NCBI RefSeq assembly: GCF_003353175.1 | Contig: NZ_QHKS01000002.1 | Span: 186,001 to 250,000, forward strand | DNA length: 64,000 nucleotides | Source: Paraburkholderia lacunae | Lineage (GTDB): Bacteria; Pseudomonadota; Gammaproteobacteria; Burkholderiales; Burkholderiaceae | Direction of reading: 5' to 3' | Shown here: positions 17,624-27,543 of the stretch, piece by piece | How positions within the stretch are numbered: the first letter of the stretch is position 1 | Layout: the number at the start of each line of letters is the position of its first letter | Position numbers and translations under genes: made by a program | Notes under the pieces: generated by a model | Seen by the model: the letters and a program-made list of their open reading frames with translations, nothing else | The model's database searches: none | What the model was told of the DNA's origin: nothing

Positions 17624-18167
17624 TGTTGAAATCTCGATTCGGTGATGCAGAAAGACCCAAGGACGCATGAAGGCGGCGGGCTATGAAAAACGACTATTGT
17701 TGTTGAAAAGTGATTGAAATGGCAAATTCATTTGTCGAATCGATTAATGAGCATCATGCATTACGCCGCCATATGACGCATGGTGCGCAACGCCGTTTCA
17801 GTATTGGCGACGGCGCGCGATTGGTCCACTGCCGTTTTAGCCGTTGAACGGCAAAGCCAGTTGCCGTCCGTCATACGCCAAGGCGCTGCGGATGCTTCGC
17901 TAAAGCCGCGCCAGCAAGCTGTTTCAGCGCTTTCGCGCAAGGGCTCTGTCGCGGAAAAACGTCGCAGTAACAAGGTGTTACAACAGCAGTGGGGGCCTAA
18001 CACTTTTTGGCTCGACACCCTTTGACCATGCCCATAAATTACTGCTCAAAGGCCACCGGGATGCCCCGCGCCGCGACAGACACGCGACGCTCGAGCTGGT
18101 CCCAGAACAGGCACGCCGCAGCTCGAACGGCGGGCTTCAGGCAAGTCTTCGGGTAAGTGAGTCACGG
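17624..18167. other. Non-coding stretch
   Basis: 544 bases between the SBF-like gene and the small secreted protein. The part at about 17685-17765 is notably AT-rich (ATTGTTGTTGAAAAGTGATT, AATTCATTTGTCGAATCG) and is the likely promoter zone. Short open frames on both strands at 17761-18025 have no ribosome sites or recognisable content. Confidence 0.4.
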
Positions 18168-18719
18168 GTGGACGGGTTGTCGAGAACGATGCATTGGGCG
18201 TTGGGTGCGGTCATCGCCGCACTGTGCTCGTTCGCCTATGCGAAAGTAACAGGCATGCCGCATATAGCCGCAGGCGGCGGTTATCGCGGCTACCCGCATG
18301 CCGCGGACCACGCTATGCGCGGCGATGCTCGCAGCGAGGGCCGTTATTACGGCGCCGCCAATGTCAGGGTGCCCCGCGGCAATCCGGCCGTGCGCAACGC
18401 GCGCTTGCCGCGCGGCGGCGCGAACCTGAGTGGCGGTCACTACGCTGGCGGCTTTGACGGCTACAACCCGGCAATGCCCCGTGTAGGCGGAGCGGCCGGA
18501 TATCCCGGCGATCGCCGCGGCTTCCAGTACGCCGGCGCAATCACCCCGGTCAGCACCGAATCACGGCCGGTGCCGCGTCCGCCGGCCAACGCGCCGGTCC
18601 GCGCCGGCTCGATTCGCGCCGATGTCGCGCGCTACAACGAGGAGCGCGGTTCGTCGCGTGCCATGCCGCGCCAGGCGGACTATCCGCGTCAGTCAGAAGG
18701 CTCCCCTTACCGTAATTAG
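18168..18719 (+). CDS. Secreted Gly/Arg/Pro-rich hypothetical protein
   Basis: 183 residues from a GTG start, or 176 from the ATG at 18189, which begins MHWALGAVIAALCSFAYA, a convincing signal peptide cleaved after AYA. The mature part is rich in Gly, Arg, Ala and Pro and lacks long hydrophobic runs (RGGANLSGGHYAGGFDGYNP, RPVPRPPANAPVRAG). It looks disordered and basic, the kind of small periplasmic or exported protein often annotated hypothetical in Burkholderiaceae. No domain is recognised and the ribosome site is weak, so confidence that it is expressed is moderate. Confidence 0.6.
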   Translation: MDGLSRTMHWALGAVIAALCSFAYAKVTGMPHIAAGGGYRGYPHAADHAMRGDARSEGRYYGAANVRVPRGNPAVRNARLPRGGANLSGGHYAGGFDGYNPAMPRVGGAAGYPGDRRGFQYAGAITPVSTESRPVPRPPANAPVRAGSIRADVARYNEERGSSRAMPRQADYPRQSEGSPYRN

Positions 18720-19402
18720 GCATCGCGAGGCACCGCGAGGCACCGCGCCGAAAAGATGCGGTTGTCGCCGGCTGATTCTTTGACGCGTTTCGCGGCGCGA
18801 CAAGCGCCCCCGCCATCCGCGCGAACTGCGCTACCGCTTCTTATCTCCCTGTTGCCCTCGCCGCAGCAATCGCGTGATGCGGATAATCCGCTGCGCCAAA
18901 TCGCGGCTGAAATCCTCTGCCACCTTCCTTCAAATCGGATATTCCGGCTGTCAAACCGACTAGCCGCGGCTTCATGCTCCGCTGTCGTCCAAAAAGCCTC
19001 TGTCAAGGTGACGTGTAGACGCCACACTTTTTTGAAAACGCTCGGCAATAAACGGCCTGCCGTCGTCAAATTCCATCGTTTCTGTTGCGGCGCGTCATCC
19101 GTTTGACATCTCGACCGTTATCACCCGGTCGGGCGTAGTGTCAGCGCCGCTTGGCGGTGCGCCGTGCGGAATGCGGCGACGCAGTCATGACGGGCACGGC
19201 CAAGGCCTTATCAGGCCGATAAACGACAAAACTAATCAGATCGCTATACCCGCAATAACCAGAGATATTTTTGTTCATAAAAATGGTCCGCAAAGATGGT
19301 CCCGCCCAGATTGGCTCGACGATCGAACGGACGACAACAACGGTTCGCGCGAGTTACCCCTTTCGCACAGCCACACCCTTTTTGACAAAGACAGGAGAAC
19401 CC
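18720..19402. other. Long upstream region of the porin gene
   Basis: 683 bases with no credible gene. The last 170 bases are AT-richer (CAGAGATATTTTTGTTCAT) and probably hold the porin promoter and leader. A 117-codon open frame on the minus strand (18716-19069) has no ribosome site or familiar sequence. Confidence 0.4.
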
Positions 19403-20491
19403 ATGAAAACAGGCATCAGCCGCGCGCTGAAGACCACCCTCAAGGCAACCACGTGTGCCGCTTTGCTGGCCAGTGCATCGTCGGCTTTTGCGCAATCGAG
19501 CGTACAACTCTACGGTCAGGTCGACGAATGGGTCGGCTCGCAGAAATTCCCGGACGGCCATAGCGCGACGCAAGTGTCCGGCGGCGGGATGTCCACGTCG
19601 TACTGGGGCTTGAAGGGGGCTGAGGATCTGGGCAACGGCTACAAGGCGATCTTCACGTTGGAAGGCTTCTTCCGTGCGCAGAACGGCGCGTACGGCCGCT
19701 TCACCGGCGACACGACGTTCTCGCGCAACGCGTACGTCGGTATCGAATCGCCGTACGGCACGGTGACCGCCGGCCGCCTGACGACGCCGCTGTTCGTGTC
19801 GACGATTCTGTTCAACCCGTTCATCGACTCGTACGTGTTCTCGCCGATGGTCTATCACGTGTACCTCGGGCTCGGCACGTTCCCGACGTACTCGACCGAT
19901 CAGGGCGTGACGGGCGACTCGGGCTGGAACAACGCGGTGTCGTACTCTTCGCCGAACTTCAACGGTCTCAGCGCGACGGCAATGTATGCCCTCGGCAACA
20001 CCGCGGGTCAGAACGGCGCGAAGAAGTGGAGCGGCCAGGTGCTGTATTTCCACGGCCCCTTCGCGGCGACCGCGGTGTATCAGTACGTGAACTTCAACAA
20101 CTCTCCGAGCGACCTCGGCAGCGCCGCTGCGTCGGGCATTGCCGGCCTGAAGAGCCAGAGCGTTGCGCAGGTCGGCATGTCGTACGACCTGAAGTATGTG
20201 AAGTTCTTCGGCCAATACATGTACACGTATAACGACGAGACCATCACGAGCTGGCACGTGAACACGGCGCAGGGCGGCGTGTCGGTGCCGGCCGGCCCGG
20301 GCACGGTGATGGCGTCGTACGCGTATTCGCGCGACGGCGGCGGCTTCGACCAGACCCGTCAGACGGCCGCAATCGGCTACGACTATCCGCTGTCCAAGCG
20401 CACGGACATCTACGCGGCGTACCTGTACGACCACATCAGCAACCAGTCGAGCGGCAACACCTACGGCGTCGGCCTGCGCGCGAAGTTCTGA
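19403..20491 (+). CDS. Gram-negative general porin (OmpC-like trimeric porin)
   Basis: 362 residues with a clear signal peptide (MKTGISRALKTTLKATTCAA through SAFA, then QSSVQLYGQVDEWVG). The mature protein has the alternating beta-strand pattern of the Burkholderia/Neisseria porin family (Porin_4) with the motifs VQLYGQVD, LKGAEDLGNGYKAIFTLE and RNAYVGIESPYGTVTAGR, and it ends YGVGLRAKF with the terminal Phe needed for outer-membrane assembly. AGGAGA lies about six bases before the ATG, so the longer frame starting at 19271 is not used. A strong terminator follows at 20518-20556. Confidence 0.93.
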   Translation: MKTGISRALKTTLKATTCAALLASASSAFAQSSVQLYGQVDEWVGSQKFPDGHSATQVSGGGMSTSYWGLKGAEDLGNGYKAIFTLEGFFRAQNGAYGRFTGDTTFSRNAYVGIESPYGTVTAGRLTTPLFVSTILFNPFIDSYVFSPMVYHVYLGLGTFPTYSTDQGVTGDSGWNNAVSYSSPNFNGLSATAMYALGNTAGQNGAKKWSGQVLYFHGPFAATAVYQYVNFNNSPSDLGSAAASGIAGLKSQSVAQVGMSYDLKYVKFFGQYMYTYNDETITSWHVNTAQGGVSVPAGPGTVMASYAYSRDGGGFDQTRQTAAIGYDYPLSKRTDIYAAYLYDHISNQSSGNTYGVGLRAKF

Positions 20492-20517
20492 GCGCGGCAG
20501 TTCCACGCCTGATTTTG

Positions 20518-20556
20518 CAAACCCCGCCTTCCGGTCAGGAAGGCGGGGTTTGTCGT
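20518..20556 (+). terminator. Intrinsic terminator after the porin gene
   Basis: AACCCCGCCTTCC, a GGTCA loop, then GGAAGGCGGGGTT with TTTGTCGTTT. A 13-bp perfect stem 27 bp past the porin stop. Confidence 0.9.
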
Positions 20557-20669
20557 TTCTGGGGCGCTTCTGGTGCGCTTTTTGGTGCATCTTCACCGCC
20601 GATTTGCCGACCAATCTTTGATAAACCCGGCAAAATATCGTCGATTGATTCCTGAAGCGAGCGATTGAG

Positions 20670-21608
20670 ATGGACACCCTCGTCAGCATGAAAGTGTTCC
20701 GGCAGGTGGTCGAAGTCGGCAGCTTTGTCGGCGCGGCCGAACGGATGGAGATGTCGGCGGCGATGGCGAGCAAGCACGTGATGCACCTCGAACAGCAGCT
20801 CGGCGCGCGTTTGCTGAACCGCACCACGCGACGCGTCGCGCCGACCGAAGCCGGCCGCGAATACTACGAGCGCCTCTCCCAGGTGCTGACCGAACTCGAA
20901 GAAGCCGAGCAGGTGGTCGGCGCAGCGAGCGTCGTGCCGCAAGGGCGCTTGCGGGTGTCGTCGCTGTCGGCGTTCGGCCTGAGTCACGTGATGGCAGCGG
21001 TGGCCGATTACGCCGCGCAGTATCCGCAGGTCACCGTCGATATGACCTTGTCCGACCGAGTGGTCGAACTGATCGACGAAGGCTTCGACGTCGCGATCCG
21101 GGCCTCGCCGAGCGGCCTCAAATCGTCGTCGCTGATCGCGCGGCAGATCGCGACCGCGCATCTCGTGCTGTGCGCCTCGCCCGCTTATCTGCGCCGGCAC
21201 GGCACGCCGAAGACGGTCGCCGACCTCGCGCGCCACAACTATCTGCAATACGCCGGCGTATCGCCCCTCGAGATCGCCCCCGCGACCGGCAACGGCACGC
21301 CGCGCGTGCGTCTCACCGGCAATCTGATCGTCAACCACCTCGAAGCGCAACGCGTGATCGTGCTGCAAGGCGCGGGTATCGCGATGCTCGGCACTGAGGT
21401 GATCGGCGACGATCTGGCGGCAGGGCGCCTCGTGCCGCTGCTGGTCGACGAAGTGCCGCCGCGCGAGTTGCCGATCCATGTCGTGTATGCGAGCCGCCGG
21501 CATTTGTCCGCGAAGGTGCGCTCCTTTGTCGATTTTTTGGTCGAGCGGTTCACGAACGAAGCGCTGTGGCCGTCGCTCGAACAGATCAAGGCGTTGGCGG
21601 TGCGCTAG
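20670..21608 (+). CDS. LysR family transcriptional regulator
   Basis: 312 residues. An N-terminal winged helix-turn-helix spans residues 1-60 (FRQVVEVGSFVGAAERMEMS, then MASKHVMHLEQQLGARLLNR), followed by the LysR effector-binding domain (GRLRVSSLSAFGLSHVMAAV). The sequence type matches the large CrgA/DsdC-like group of Burkholderia LysR proteins. It lies 83 bp before icmF on the same strand; LysR genes usually act on divergent neighbours, so a role in icmF control is only possible. The effector is unknown. Confidence 0.9.
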   Translation: MDTLVSMKVFRQVVEVGSFVGAAERMEMSAAMASKHVMHLEQQLGARLLNRTTRRVAPTEAGREYYERLSQVLTELEEAEQVVGAASVVPQGRLRVSSLSAFGLSHVMAAVADYAAQYPQVTVDMTLSDRVVELIDEGFDVAIRASPSGLKSSSLIARQIATAHLVLCASPAYLRRHGTPKTVADLARHNYLQYAGVSPLEIAPATGNGTPRVRLTGNLIVNHLEAQRVIVLQGAGIAMLGTEVIGDDLAAGRLVPLLVDEVPPRELPIHVVYASRRHLSAKVRSFVDFLVERFTNEALWPSLEQIKALAVR

Positions 21609-21691
21609 GCCTGCGCGGACGTCACAGGCGCTGCAAGCCGTTTGGCTATACTGATTGCCAGCACCCATACGCGTAACGATCTGGGGGAGAC

Positions 21692-24600
21692 ATGACCGAT
21701 CTGTCCACGCCGCGGCGCGCCGGTGGCCACAAGCTGCCCGCGGGCCGGCGCCTGCGTTTCGTCACCGCTGCCGCGTTGTTCGACGGCCACGACGCGTCGA
21801 TCAACATCATGCGGCGCATCCTGCAAGCGAGCGGTGTCGAGGTGATCCACCTCGGGCACAACCGCTCGGTCGATGAAGTCGCCACCGCCGCACTGCACGA
21901 AGACGCCGACGGCGTCGCCGTGTCCAGCTACCAGGGCGGCCATAACGAATACTTCCGCTATCTCGTCGACCTGTTGCGCGCGCGCGGCGGCGAGCGCATC
22001 AAGGTGTTCGGCGGCGGCGGGGGGGTGATCGTCCCCGAGGAAATCGCCGAACTCGAACGCTACGGCGTCGAGAAGATCTATTCGCCGCACGACGGCCAGC
22101 GGCTCGGCCTGCAAGGGATGATCGACGACATGATCGGGCGCTGTGCCCTGGCCGTGCGTGAAGCCGCGGCGGCGAAGCCGAATCCGGTGGGGGAACTGGT
22201 CGCCGGATTGGCGGCAGACGGCTTGCCGCGGTTCAATGCTCGCTCCGTTGACCACACAGCGGACGCAGCGGGTGCAGCAGACACAGCAGACACAGCAGAC
22301 ACAGCAGACACAGCAGACACAGCAGACACAGCAGACACAGCAGACACAGCAGACACAGCAGACACAGCGGTCCAGGCGCGAAGCGGCGGCGCAGCGGCCG
22401 ACCCCGCAACGCTCGTATTCCGCCGGCTCGCCCGTTTGATCAGCGTGTTCGAAGCTGGCCAAGTCACCGCCGCCGAGCAGGAGGCGCTGTCGAGCATGGC
22501 CAGGTCGGCGGCGATTCCTGTGCTCGGCATCACCGGCACAGGCGGCGCCGGCAAATCCTCGCTCACCGACGAACTGATCCGCCGTTTCCGTCTCGACTAC
22601 GGCGATGCGCTCACCATTGCTGTACTCGCATTCGACCCGTCGCGCCGCAAGTCCGGCGGCGCGTTGCTCGGCGACCGCATCCGCATGAACGCGATCGGCG
22701 ATTGGGGCGGCGGGCCGCGCGTGTACATGCGTTCGATGGCGACGCGCGAAGCGTCGAGCGAAATCTCCGACTCGCTGCCCGGCGCGCTGATGCTATGCAA
22801 AGCCGCGGGCTTCGACCTGATCATCGTCGAGACCTCCGGGATTGGTCAGGGCAATGCGGCGATCGTGCCGTTCGTCGATGAATCGCTCTACGTGATGACG
22901 CCGGAGTTCGGCGCGGCGAGCCAGCTGGAAAAGATCGACATGCTCGACTTCGCCAGTTTCGTCGCGATCAACAAGTTCGATCGCAAAGGCGCGCCGGATG
23001 CGTTGCGCGACGTCGCGAAGCAGGTGCAGCGCAATCGCGGCGATTTCGCCAAGGCGCCGGACGCGATGCCGGTGTTCGGCACGATCGCCTCGCGCTTTAA
23101 CGACGACGGCGTGACCGCGCTGTATCAGCACGTCGTCGAGGCGCTGCGCAGGCATGGCCTGCGCCCGGGCAGCAACCGTCTGCCGATGCTCGCGGACGTA
23201 CGCTTTTCGACTGGCCGCCACGCGATCGTGCCGCCCGCGCGCGTGCGTTATCTGGCGGACGTTGCGCAGACCGTTCACGACTATCGCAAGCGTGCGCAAG
23301 CGCAGGCGCGTGTGGCGCGCGAACGCTGGCAGCTCACCGAAGCGCGCCGCATGCTCGGCGAGGCGAGCGCGCAAGCCGAGGCCGACGCCGAGCTCAATGC
23401 CAAGGTCGCGAAACAGTCTCAGGCCCAACTGGACAAGCTGATCGAGCAGCGCACCGCCGAGCTCGGCGAACGCGAGCGCAAGCTGCTCGACGCGTGGCCG
23501 CAAACCGTAGCGGCTTATTCCGGCGACGAACACATCGTGCGGATTCGCGACCGCGAAATTCACACCGCGCTGACCGTCACGACGCTATCGGGCTCGGCGG
23601 TGCGCAAAGTCGCGCTGCCCAGATTCGTGGACCACGGCGAAATCCTGCGCTGGCTGATGCTCGACAATCTGCCCGGCTATTTTCCGTTCACCGCAGGCGT
23701 GTTTCCGTTTCGCCGAGAGAACGAAGACCCGACGCGGATGTTCGCAGGCGAAGGCGATCCGTTCCGCACCAACCGGCGTTTCAAGCTGCTCTCCGAAGGC
23801 ATGCCGGCCAAACGTCTCTCGACGGCGTTCGATTCGGTCACGCTATACGGCGAAGAACCGCACGAGCGGCCGGACATCTACGGCAAGGTGGGCAATTCGG
23901 GTGTCTCCGTCGCGACGCTCGACGATATGAAAGCGCTCTACGACGGCTTCGATCTCTGCGCACCGGAGACGTCCGTGTCGATGACGATCAACGGCCCCGC
24001 GCCGACGATCCTCGCGATGTTCTTCAACGTCGCGATCGACCAGCAGATCGCAGGCCTGAACGAAAGACTGCAACAGGAAGGACGCAAGCCGAGCGGCGAA
24101 GAACTTGCCGCCGCCCGCCGCCATGCGTTGGAAAACGTGCGCGGCACCGTGCAGGCGGACATCCTGAAGGAAGACCAGGGCCAGAACACCTGTATCTTCT
24201 CGACCGAGTTCAGCCTGAAAGTGATGGGCGATATTCAGGCGTACTTCGTCGAGCATCGCGTGCGCAATTTCTATTCGGTGTCGATCTCCGGCTATCACAT
24301 CGCGGAAGCCGGCGCGAACCCGATCTCGCAACTCGCGTACACGCTCGCGAACGGTTTCACGTACGTCGAGGCGTATCTCGCGCGCGGCATGTCGATCGAC
24401 GATTTCGCGCCGAACCTGTCGTTCTTCTTTTCGAACGGCATGGACCCGGAATACACCGTGCTGGGCCGCGTCGCGCGCCGCATCTGGGCAATCGCGATGC
24501 GTGAACGTTACGGCGCGAACGAACGCAGCCAGAAGCTCAAGTATCACGTGCAGACGTCGGGGCGCAGCCTGCACGCGCAGGAAATCGACTTCAACGATAT

Positions 24601-25240
24601 CCGCACCACGCTGCAAGCGCTCATTGCGATCTACGACAACTGCAATTCGCTGCACACCAACGCCTTCGACGAGGCAATCACCACGCCCACCGAGGAATCG
24701 GTTCGTCGCGCGGTCGCGATCCAGTTGATCATCAACCGCGAGTGGGGGCTTGCGAAGAACCAGAACCCGAATCAGGGCAGCTTTGTGATCGAGGAATTGA
24801 CCGATCTGGTGGAAGAAGCGGTGCTGGCGGAGTTCGACCGCCTCACCGAACGCGGCGGCGTGCTGGGCGCAATGGAAACCGGCTATCAGCGTGGACGGAT
24901 TCAGGACGAGTCGATGCTGTACGAGCGTCGCAAGCACGACGGCTCGTATCCGATTGTCGGCGTGAATACGTTTTTGAGCTCGCATCCGCATGAGGCGCCG
25001 CAGCCGGTCGCCCTCGCCCGTTCCACCGACGACGAAAAGCAGAGCCAGTTGAAACGCCTGCGCGATTTTCAGGCGCGGCATCGCGACGCCGCGCCCGCGG
25101 CGCTCGAACGCCTGAAGCGCGCGGTCATCGACGACGAAAACGTGTTCGCGGTACTGATGGACGTCGTGCGCGTTTGCTCGCTCGGGCAAATCACACACGC
25201 GTTGTTTGAAGTGGGCGGACAGTACCGCCGCAATATGTGA
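21692..25240 (+). CDS. icmF: Fused isobutyryl-CoA mutase IcmF
   Basis: 1182 residues. The N-terminal B12-binding domain (about 10-155) has [12 protein letters not shown], the Asp-x-His cobalamin ligand motif, and a GGGGG loop. A linker with ten in-frame 9-bp repeats (ADT units, residues about 195-228) comes next. A MeaI-type G-protein chaperone follows, with P-loop GTGGAGKSS near residue 285 and NKFD for guanine. Last is the methylmalonyl-CoA-mutase-like catalytic domain ([20 protein letters not shown], then [15 protein letters not shown]). It isomerises isobutyryl-CoA and n-butyryl-CoA, and some members act on pivalyl- or isovaleryl-CoA. GGGGGAG precedes the ATG. This is the standard IcmF order, with an unusual repetitive linker. 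Confidence 0.95.
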   Translation: MTDLSTPRRAGGHKLPAGRRLRFVTAAALFDGHDASINIMRRILQASGVEVIHLGHNRSVDEVATAALHEDADGVAVSSYQGGHNEYFRYLVDLLRARGGERIKVFGGGGGVIVPEEIAELERYGVEKIYSPHDGQRLGLQGMIDDMIGRCALAVREAAAAKPNPVGELVAGLAADGLPRFNARSVDHTADAAGAADTADTADTADTADTADTADTADTADTADTAVQARSGGAAADPATLVFRRLARLISVFEAGQVTAAEQEALSSMARSAAIPVLGITGTGGAGKSSLTDELIRRFRLDYGDALTIAVLAFDPSRRKSGGALLGDRIRMNAIGDWGGGPRVYMRSMATREASSEISDSLPGALMLCKAAGFDLIIVETSGIGQGNAAIVPFVDESLYVMTPEFGAASQLEKIDMLDFASFVAINKFDRKGAPDALRDVAKQVQRNRGDFAKAPDAMPVFGTIASRFNDDGVTALYQHVVEALRRHGLRPGSNRLPMLADVRFSTGRHAIVPPARVRYLADVAQTVHDYRKRAQAQARVARERWQLTEARRMLGEASAQAEADAELNAKVAKQSQAQLDKLIEQRTAELGERERKLLDAWPQTVAAYSGDEHIVRIRDREIHTALTVTTLSGSAVRKVALPRFVDHGEILRWLMLDNLPGYFPFTAGVFPFRRENEDPTRMFAGEGDPFRTNRRFKLLSEGMPAKRLSTAFDSVTLYGEEPHERPDIYGKVGNSGVSVATLDDMKALYDGFDLCAPETSVSMTINGPAPTILAMFFNVAIDQQIAGLNERLQQEGRKPSGEELAAARRHALENVRGTVQADILKEDQGQNTCIFSTEFSLKVMGDIQAYFVEHRVRNFYSVSISGYHIAEAGANPISQLAYTLANGFTYVEAYLARGMSIDDFAPNLSFFFSNGMDPEYTVLGRVARRIWAIAMRERYGANERSQKLKYHVQTSGRSLHAQEIDFNDIRTTLQALIAIYDNCNSLHTNAFDEAITTPTEESVRRAVAIQLIINREWGLAKNQNPNQGSFVIEELTDLVEEAVLAEFDRLTERGGVLGAMETGYQRGRIQDESMLYERRKHDGSYPIVGVNTFLSSHPHEAPQPVALARSTDDEKQSQLKRLRDFQARHRDAAPAALERLKRAVIDDENVFAVLMDVVRVCSLGQITHALFEVGGQYRRNM
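22275..22368 (+). repeat. Ten-copy 9-bp tandem repeat inside icmF
   Basis: The unit CAGCAGACA is perfectly repeated about 10.4 times, encoding Ala-Asp-Thr triplets in the linker between the B12-binding and G-protein domains. Because the unit is nine bases, copy-number change keeps the reading frame and alters linker length by three residues per step. Confidence 0.95.
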
Positions 25241-25249
25241 AGCCTGGGC

Positions 25250-25283
25250 TTACTGCGGCTCGCTTCAGGTAGAGCCGCAGTAA
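25250..25283. terminator. Inverted repeat after icmF
   Basis: TTACTGCGGCTC (25250-25261) and GAGCCGCAGTAA (25272-25283) are perfect 12-bp complements around a 10-base loop, 10 bp past the icmF stop. No T-run follows, so it may be a 3'-end stabiliser or a Rho-assisted end rather than a classical terminator. Confidence 0.6.
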
Positions 25284-25327
25284 CACCCGCAGTAACACCG
25301 TTCCCAGGTCATGGAAAGCGATGCGTC

Positions 25328-26287
25328 TTAGCGCGCAATCCCCAGCCGCGCCTTCGCGTCGTTATATTCGTTCGACAGGCGCTGCACCAGTTCGCCGACG
25401 CTCGGCACGTCGTGCATCAGGCCGACGCCCTGGCCTGCGCCCCAGATGTCTTTCCACGCCTTCGCCTTGTCGCTGCCGAAGTTCATCTTGGTCTTGTCCG
25501 ATTCCGGCAGCGCATCCGGGTCCAGTCCCGCGTTCACGATACTTTCGCGGATGTAGTTGCCGTGCACGCCGGTAAACAGATTCGTGTAGATGATGTCCGA
25601 TGCGGTGGAGTTGACGATCGCCTGCTTGTAGCTGTCCACGGCATGTGCCTCTTTGGTCGCGATGAAGCGCGTGCCCATGTACGCGAGGTCCGCGCCCATT
25701 GCCTGCGCGGCGAGAATCGAGCCGCCGTTGGCGATCGAGCCCGACAGTACGATCGGACCGTCGAACATACGCCGCACTTCACCGACCAGCGCGAACGGCG
25801 AGGTCGTGCCCGCATGGCCGCCGGCGCCTGACGCCACCAGGATCAGACCGTCGACGCCCGCTTCCAGCGCCTTCTGCGCGTGGCGCAGATTGATCACGTC
25901 ATGCAGCACGATGCCGCCGTAGCTATGCACCGCGTCGACGATTTCGCGTGCCGGCGCGCGCAGGCTGGTGATGAAGATCGGCACCTTGTGTTCGACGCAC
26001 ACGCGCACGTCGTGCTCGAGCCGCGTATTCGACTGATGGACGATCTGGTTCACGGCGATCGGCCCGATGATCGCACCGGGATTGGCCGCCTTGTGCTCGG
26101 CGAGCTGAGCCTGAATCTGCGTGAGCCATTCGTCGAGCAATTCAGCCGGGCGGGCGTTGAGCGCCGGGAACGAGCCGACGATACCGGCCTTACATTGCGC
26201 CAACACGAGTTCCGGATAGCTGACGATGAACATCGGCGAGGCGACGACGGGCAGCGCGAGTTTTTGCAGGACGGCGGGTAATGCCAT
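25328..26287 (-). CDS. Nitronate monooxygenase family protein
   Basis: 319-residue FMN-binding TIM-barrel protein of the nitronate monooxygenase (2-nitropropane dioxygenase) family, which oxidises alkyl nitronates. Visible motifs: PVVASPMFIVSYPELVLAQ at the N-terminus, GLILVASGAGGHAGTTSPFAL with the conserved His, and AQAMGADLAYMGTRFIAT for phosphate binding. GGAGAC precedes the ATG. It converges with icmF and is transcribed alone. Several family members act as enoyl reductases or quinone reductases, so the exact substrate is open. Confidence 0.88.
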   Translation of the reverse strand: MALPAVLQKLALPVVASPMFIVSYPELVLAQCKAGIVGSFPALNARPAELLDEWLTQIQAQLAEHKAANPGAIIGPIAVNQIVHQSNTRLEHDVRVCVEHKVPIFITSLRAPAREIVDAVHSYGGIVLHDVINLRHAQKALEAGVDGLILVASGAGGHAGTTSPFALVGEVRRMFDGPIVLSGSIANGGSILAAQAMGADLAYMGTRFIATKEAHAVDSYKQAIVNSTASDIIYTNLFTGVHGNYIRESIVNAGLDPDALPESDKTKMNFGSDKAKAWKDIWGAGQGVGLMHDVPSVGELVQRLSNEYNDAKARLGIAR

Positions 26288-26622
26288 GGTGCGAGTCTCC
26301 TGATAAGCGGACCGGTGCGGGGTTGGGCGCCCGGCGATTCAATTGAGTTTAGCGGCACATCGCGCGTGTTGCGCTGAAGCTGGCGAGCGTCGCGTTGTCA
26401 TCACAGCGTCGCCGCGCATCCGCACATTGGCGCTCAACGTCACGCTCAAAATTTAAGAACGATCGTTCGATTATAGGCGAAGTGGATGAACCGTGTTCGG
26501 CGTGTTTATGCAGAACAGTTGGAAGGAGTGTTCAGGTTCTATGCGTACGTGCGCTATCCCACCCCGCACCGACACATTGCCCTCCTACAATGCTCAGACC
26601 CCTAAACGACTAGAGACCTGCT
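26288..26622. promoter_or_regulatory. Divergent region with palindrome GAACGATCGTTC
   Basis: 335 bases between the divergent nitronate monooxygenase and dehalogenase-like genes. The perfect 12-bp palindrome GAACGATCGTTC (26457-26468) lies in an AT-richer patch and resembles TetR-type operators. No tetR gene is present nearby, so a distant regulator would have to bind it. No coding sequence is evident. Confidence 0.5.
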
Positions 26623-27513
26623 ATGGCCTTCGAGAATTTCACGCCCTTTCGCGTCGCCGTGGGCGATGTCGATATTTTCGGAGTCAAGGGCGGAGCGGGG
26701 CCGCCGCTTCTGCTGCTGCACGGTCATCCTCAGACGCATCTGATCTGGCGGCGCTGCGCCGCGCAACTGGCCAGGCATTTCACCGTCATCGCGACCGACT
26801 TGCGCGGCTATGGCGCATCGGGCAAGCCGCCGAGCGACGCGGAGCACACGCCGTATTCCAAACGCGCGATGGCCGCCGATCAGGTCGCCGTGATGCGTCA
26901 CTTCGGTTTCGAACGCTTCCTGGTGTGCGCGCACGATCGCGGCGCGCGCGTCGCACACCGGATGGCGCTCGATCATGCGGACGCTGTCGAGCGTTTGATG
27001 CTGCTGGATATCGCGCCGACGCTCGCGATGTACGAAGCCACCGACCGCGCCTTCGCAACGCATTACTTCCACTGGTTCTTCCTGATCCAGCCGGAACCGC
27101 TGCCCGAGACGCTGATCGGCGCGAATCCGGCCGCTTATGTCAATGCGGTGATGGGCGGCCGTCACGCGGGCCTGGCGCCGTTCGAACCCGACGCGCTCGA
27201 CGCCTATCGCTCGGCGCTCGCGCAAGCCGGCGCCGTGCATGCGATGTGCGAGGATTACCGCGCGTCGGCGAGCATCGATCTCGACCACGACCGCGCCGAT
27301 ATCGAACGCGGCCACAAGATCGGCTGCCCGCTGCGCGTGCTGTGGGGCGACAAAGGCGTGATCGAGAAGTGCTTCGACGCGCTCGATGAATGGCGTCACG
27401 TGGCGCGCGACGTCAGCGGCCGTTCGCTGTCATGCGGGCATTACATTCCCGAAGAGGCGTCGGACGAACTCGTCGCTGAAATGTTGTCGTTCTTCGAAGC
27501 GGTCGAACAGTAA
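26623..27513 (+). CDS. Fluoroacetate/haloacetate dehalogenase-like alpha/beta hydrolase
   Basis: 296 residues, alpha/beta hydrolase fold. Residues match the fluoroacetate dehalogenase family: nucleophile Asp105 in AHDRGAR, carboxylate-binding Arg106 and Arg109, Asp129 (LLDIAP), halide-pocket His150-Trp151 (YFHWFF) and Tyr212 (CEDYRA), and catalytic His273 (CGHYIPEE). HGHPQTH forms the oxyanion loop. It would hydrolyse small 2-haloacids to hydroxyacids in the cytosol. The pocket residues follow the Rhodopseudomonas RPA1163 pattern from memory. Related proteins without defluorinase activity exist, so activity is inferred. Monocistronic; it converges with the Lrp gene. Confidence 0.85.
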   Translation: MAFENFTPFRVAVGDVDIFGVKGGAGPPLLLLHGHPQTHLIWRRCAAQLARHFTVIATDLRGYGASGKPPSDAEHTPYSKRAMAADQVAVMRHFGFERFLVCAHDRGARVAHRMALDHADAVERLMLLDIAPTLAMYEATDRAFATHYFHWFFLIQPEPLPETLIGANPAAYVNAVMGGRHAGLAPFEPDALDAYRSALAQAGAVHAMCEDYRASASIDLDHDRADIERGHKIGCPLRVLWGDKGVIEKCFDALDEWRHVARDVSGRSLSCGHYIPEEASDELVAEMLSFFEAVEQ

Positions 27514-27543
27514 GCGCATTCCGCCCAATGCCGCGCGCTCCGT

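Noticed and set aside
18716..19069. 117-codon minus-strand frame upstream of the porin
   Set aside because: No ribosome site and no family; overlaps likely regulatory DNA.
21609..21691. Cobalamin riboswitch before the B12-dependent icmF gene
   Set aside because: The gap is only 83 bp and I could not find a B12-box-like motif; too short for the aptamer.
21605..22462. Minus-strand frame with a CVC-repeat that looks like a metallothionein
   Set aside because: It is the complement of the 9-bp repeat inside icmF; cysteines come from reading CAGCAGACA backwards.
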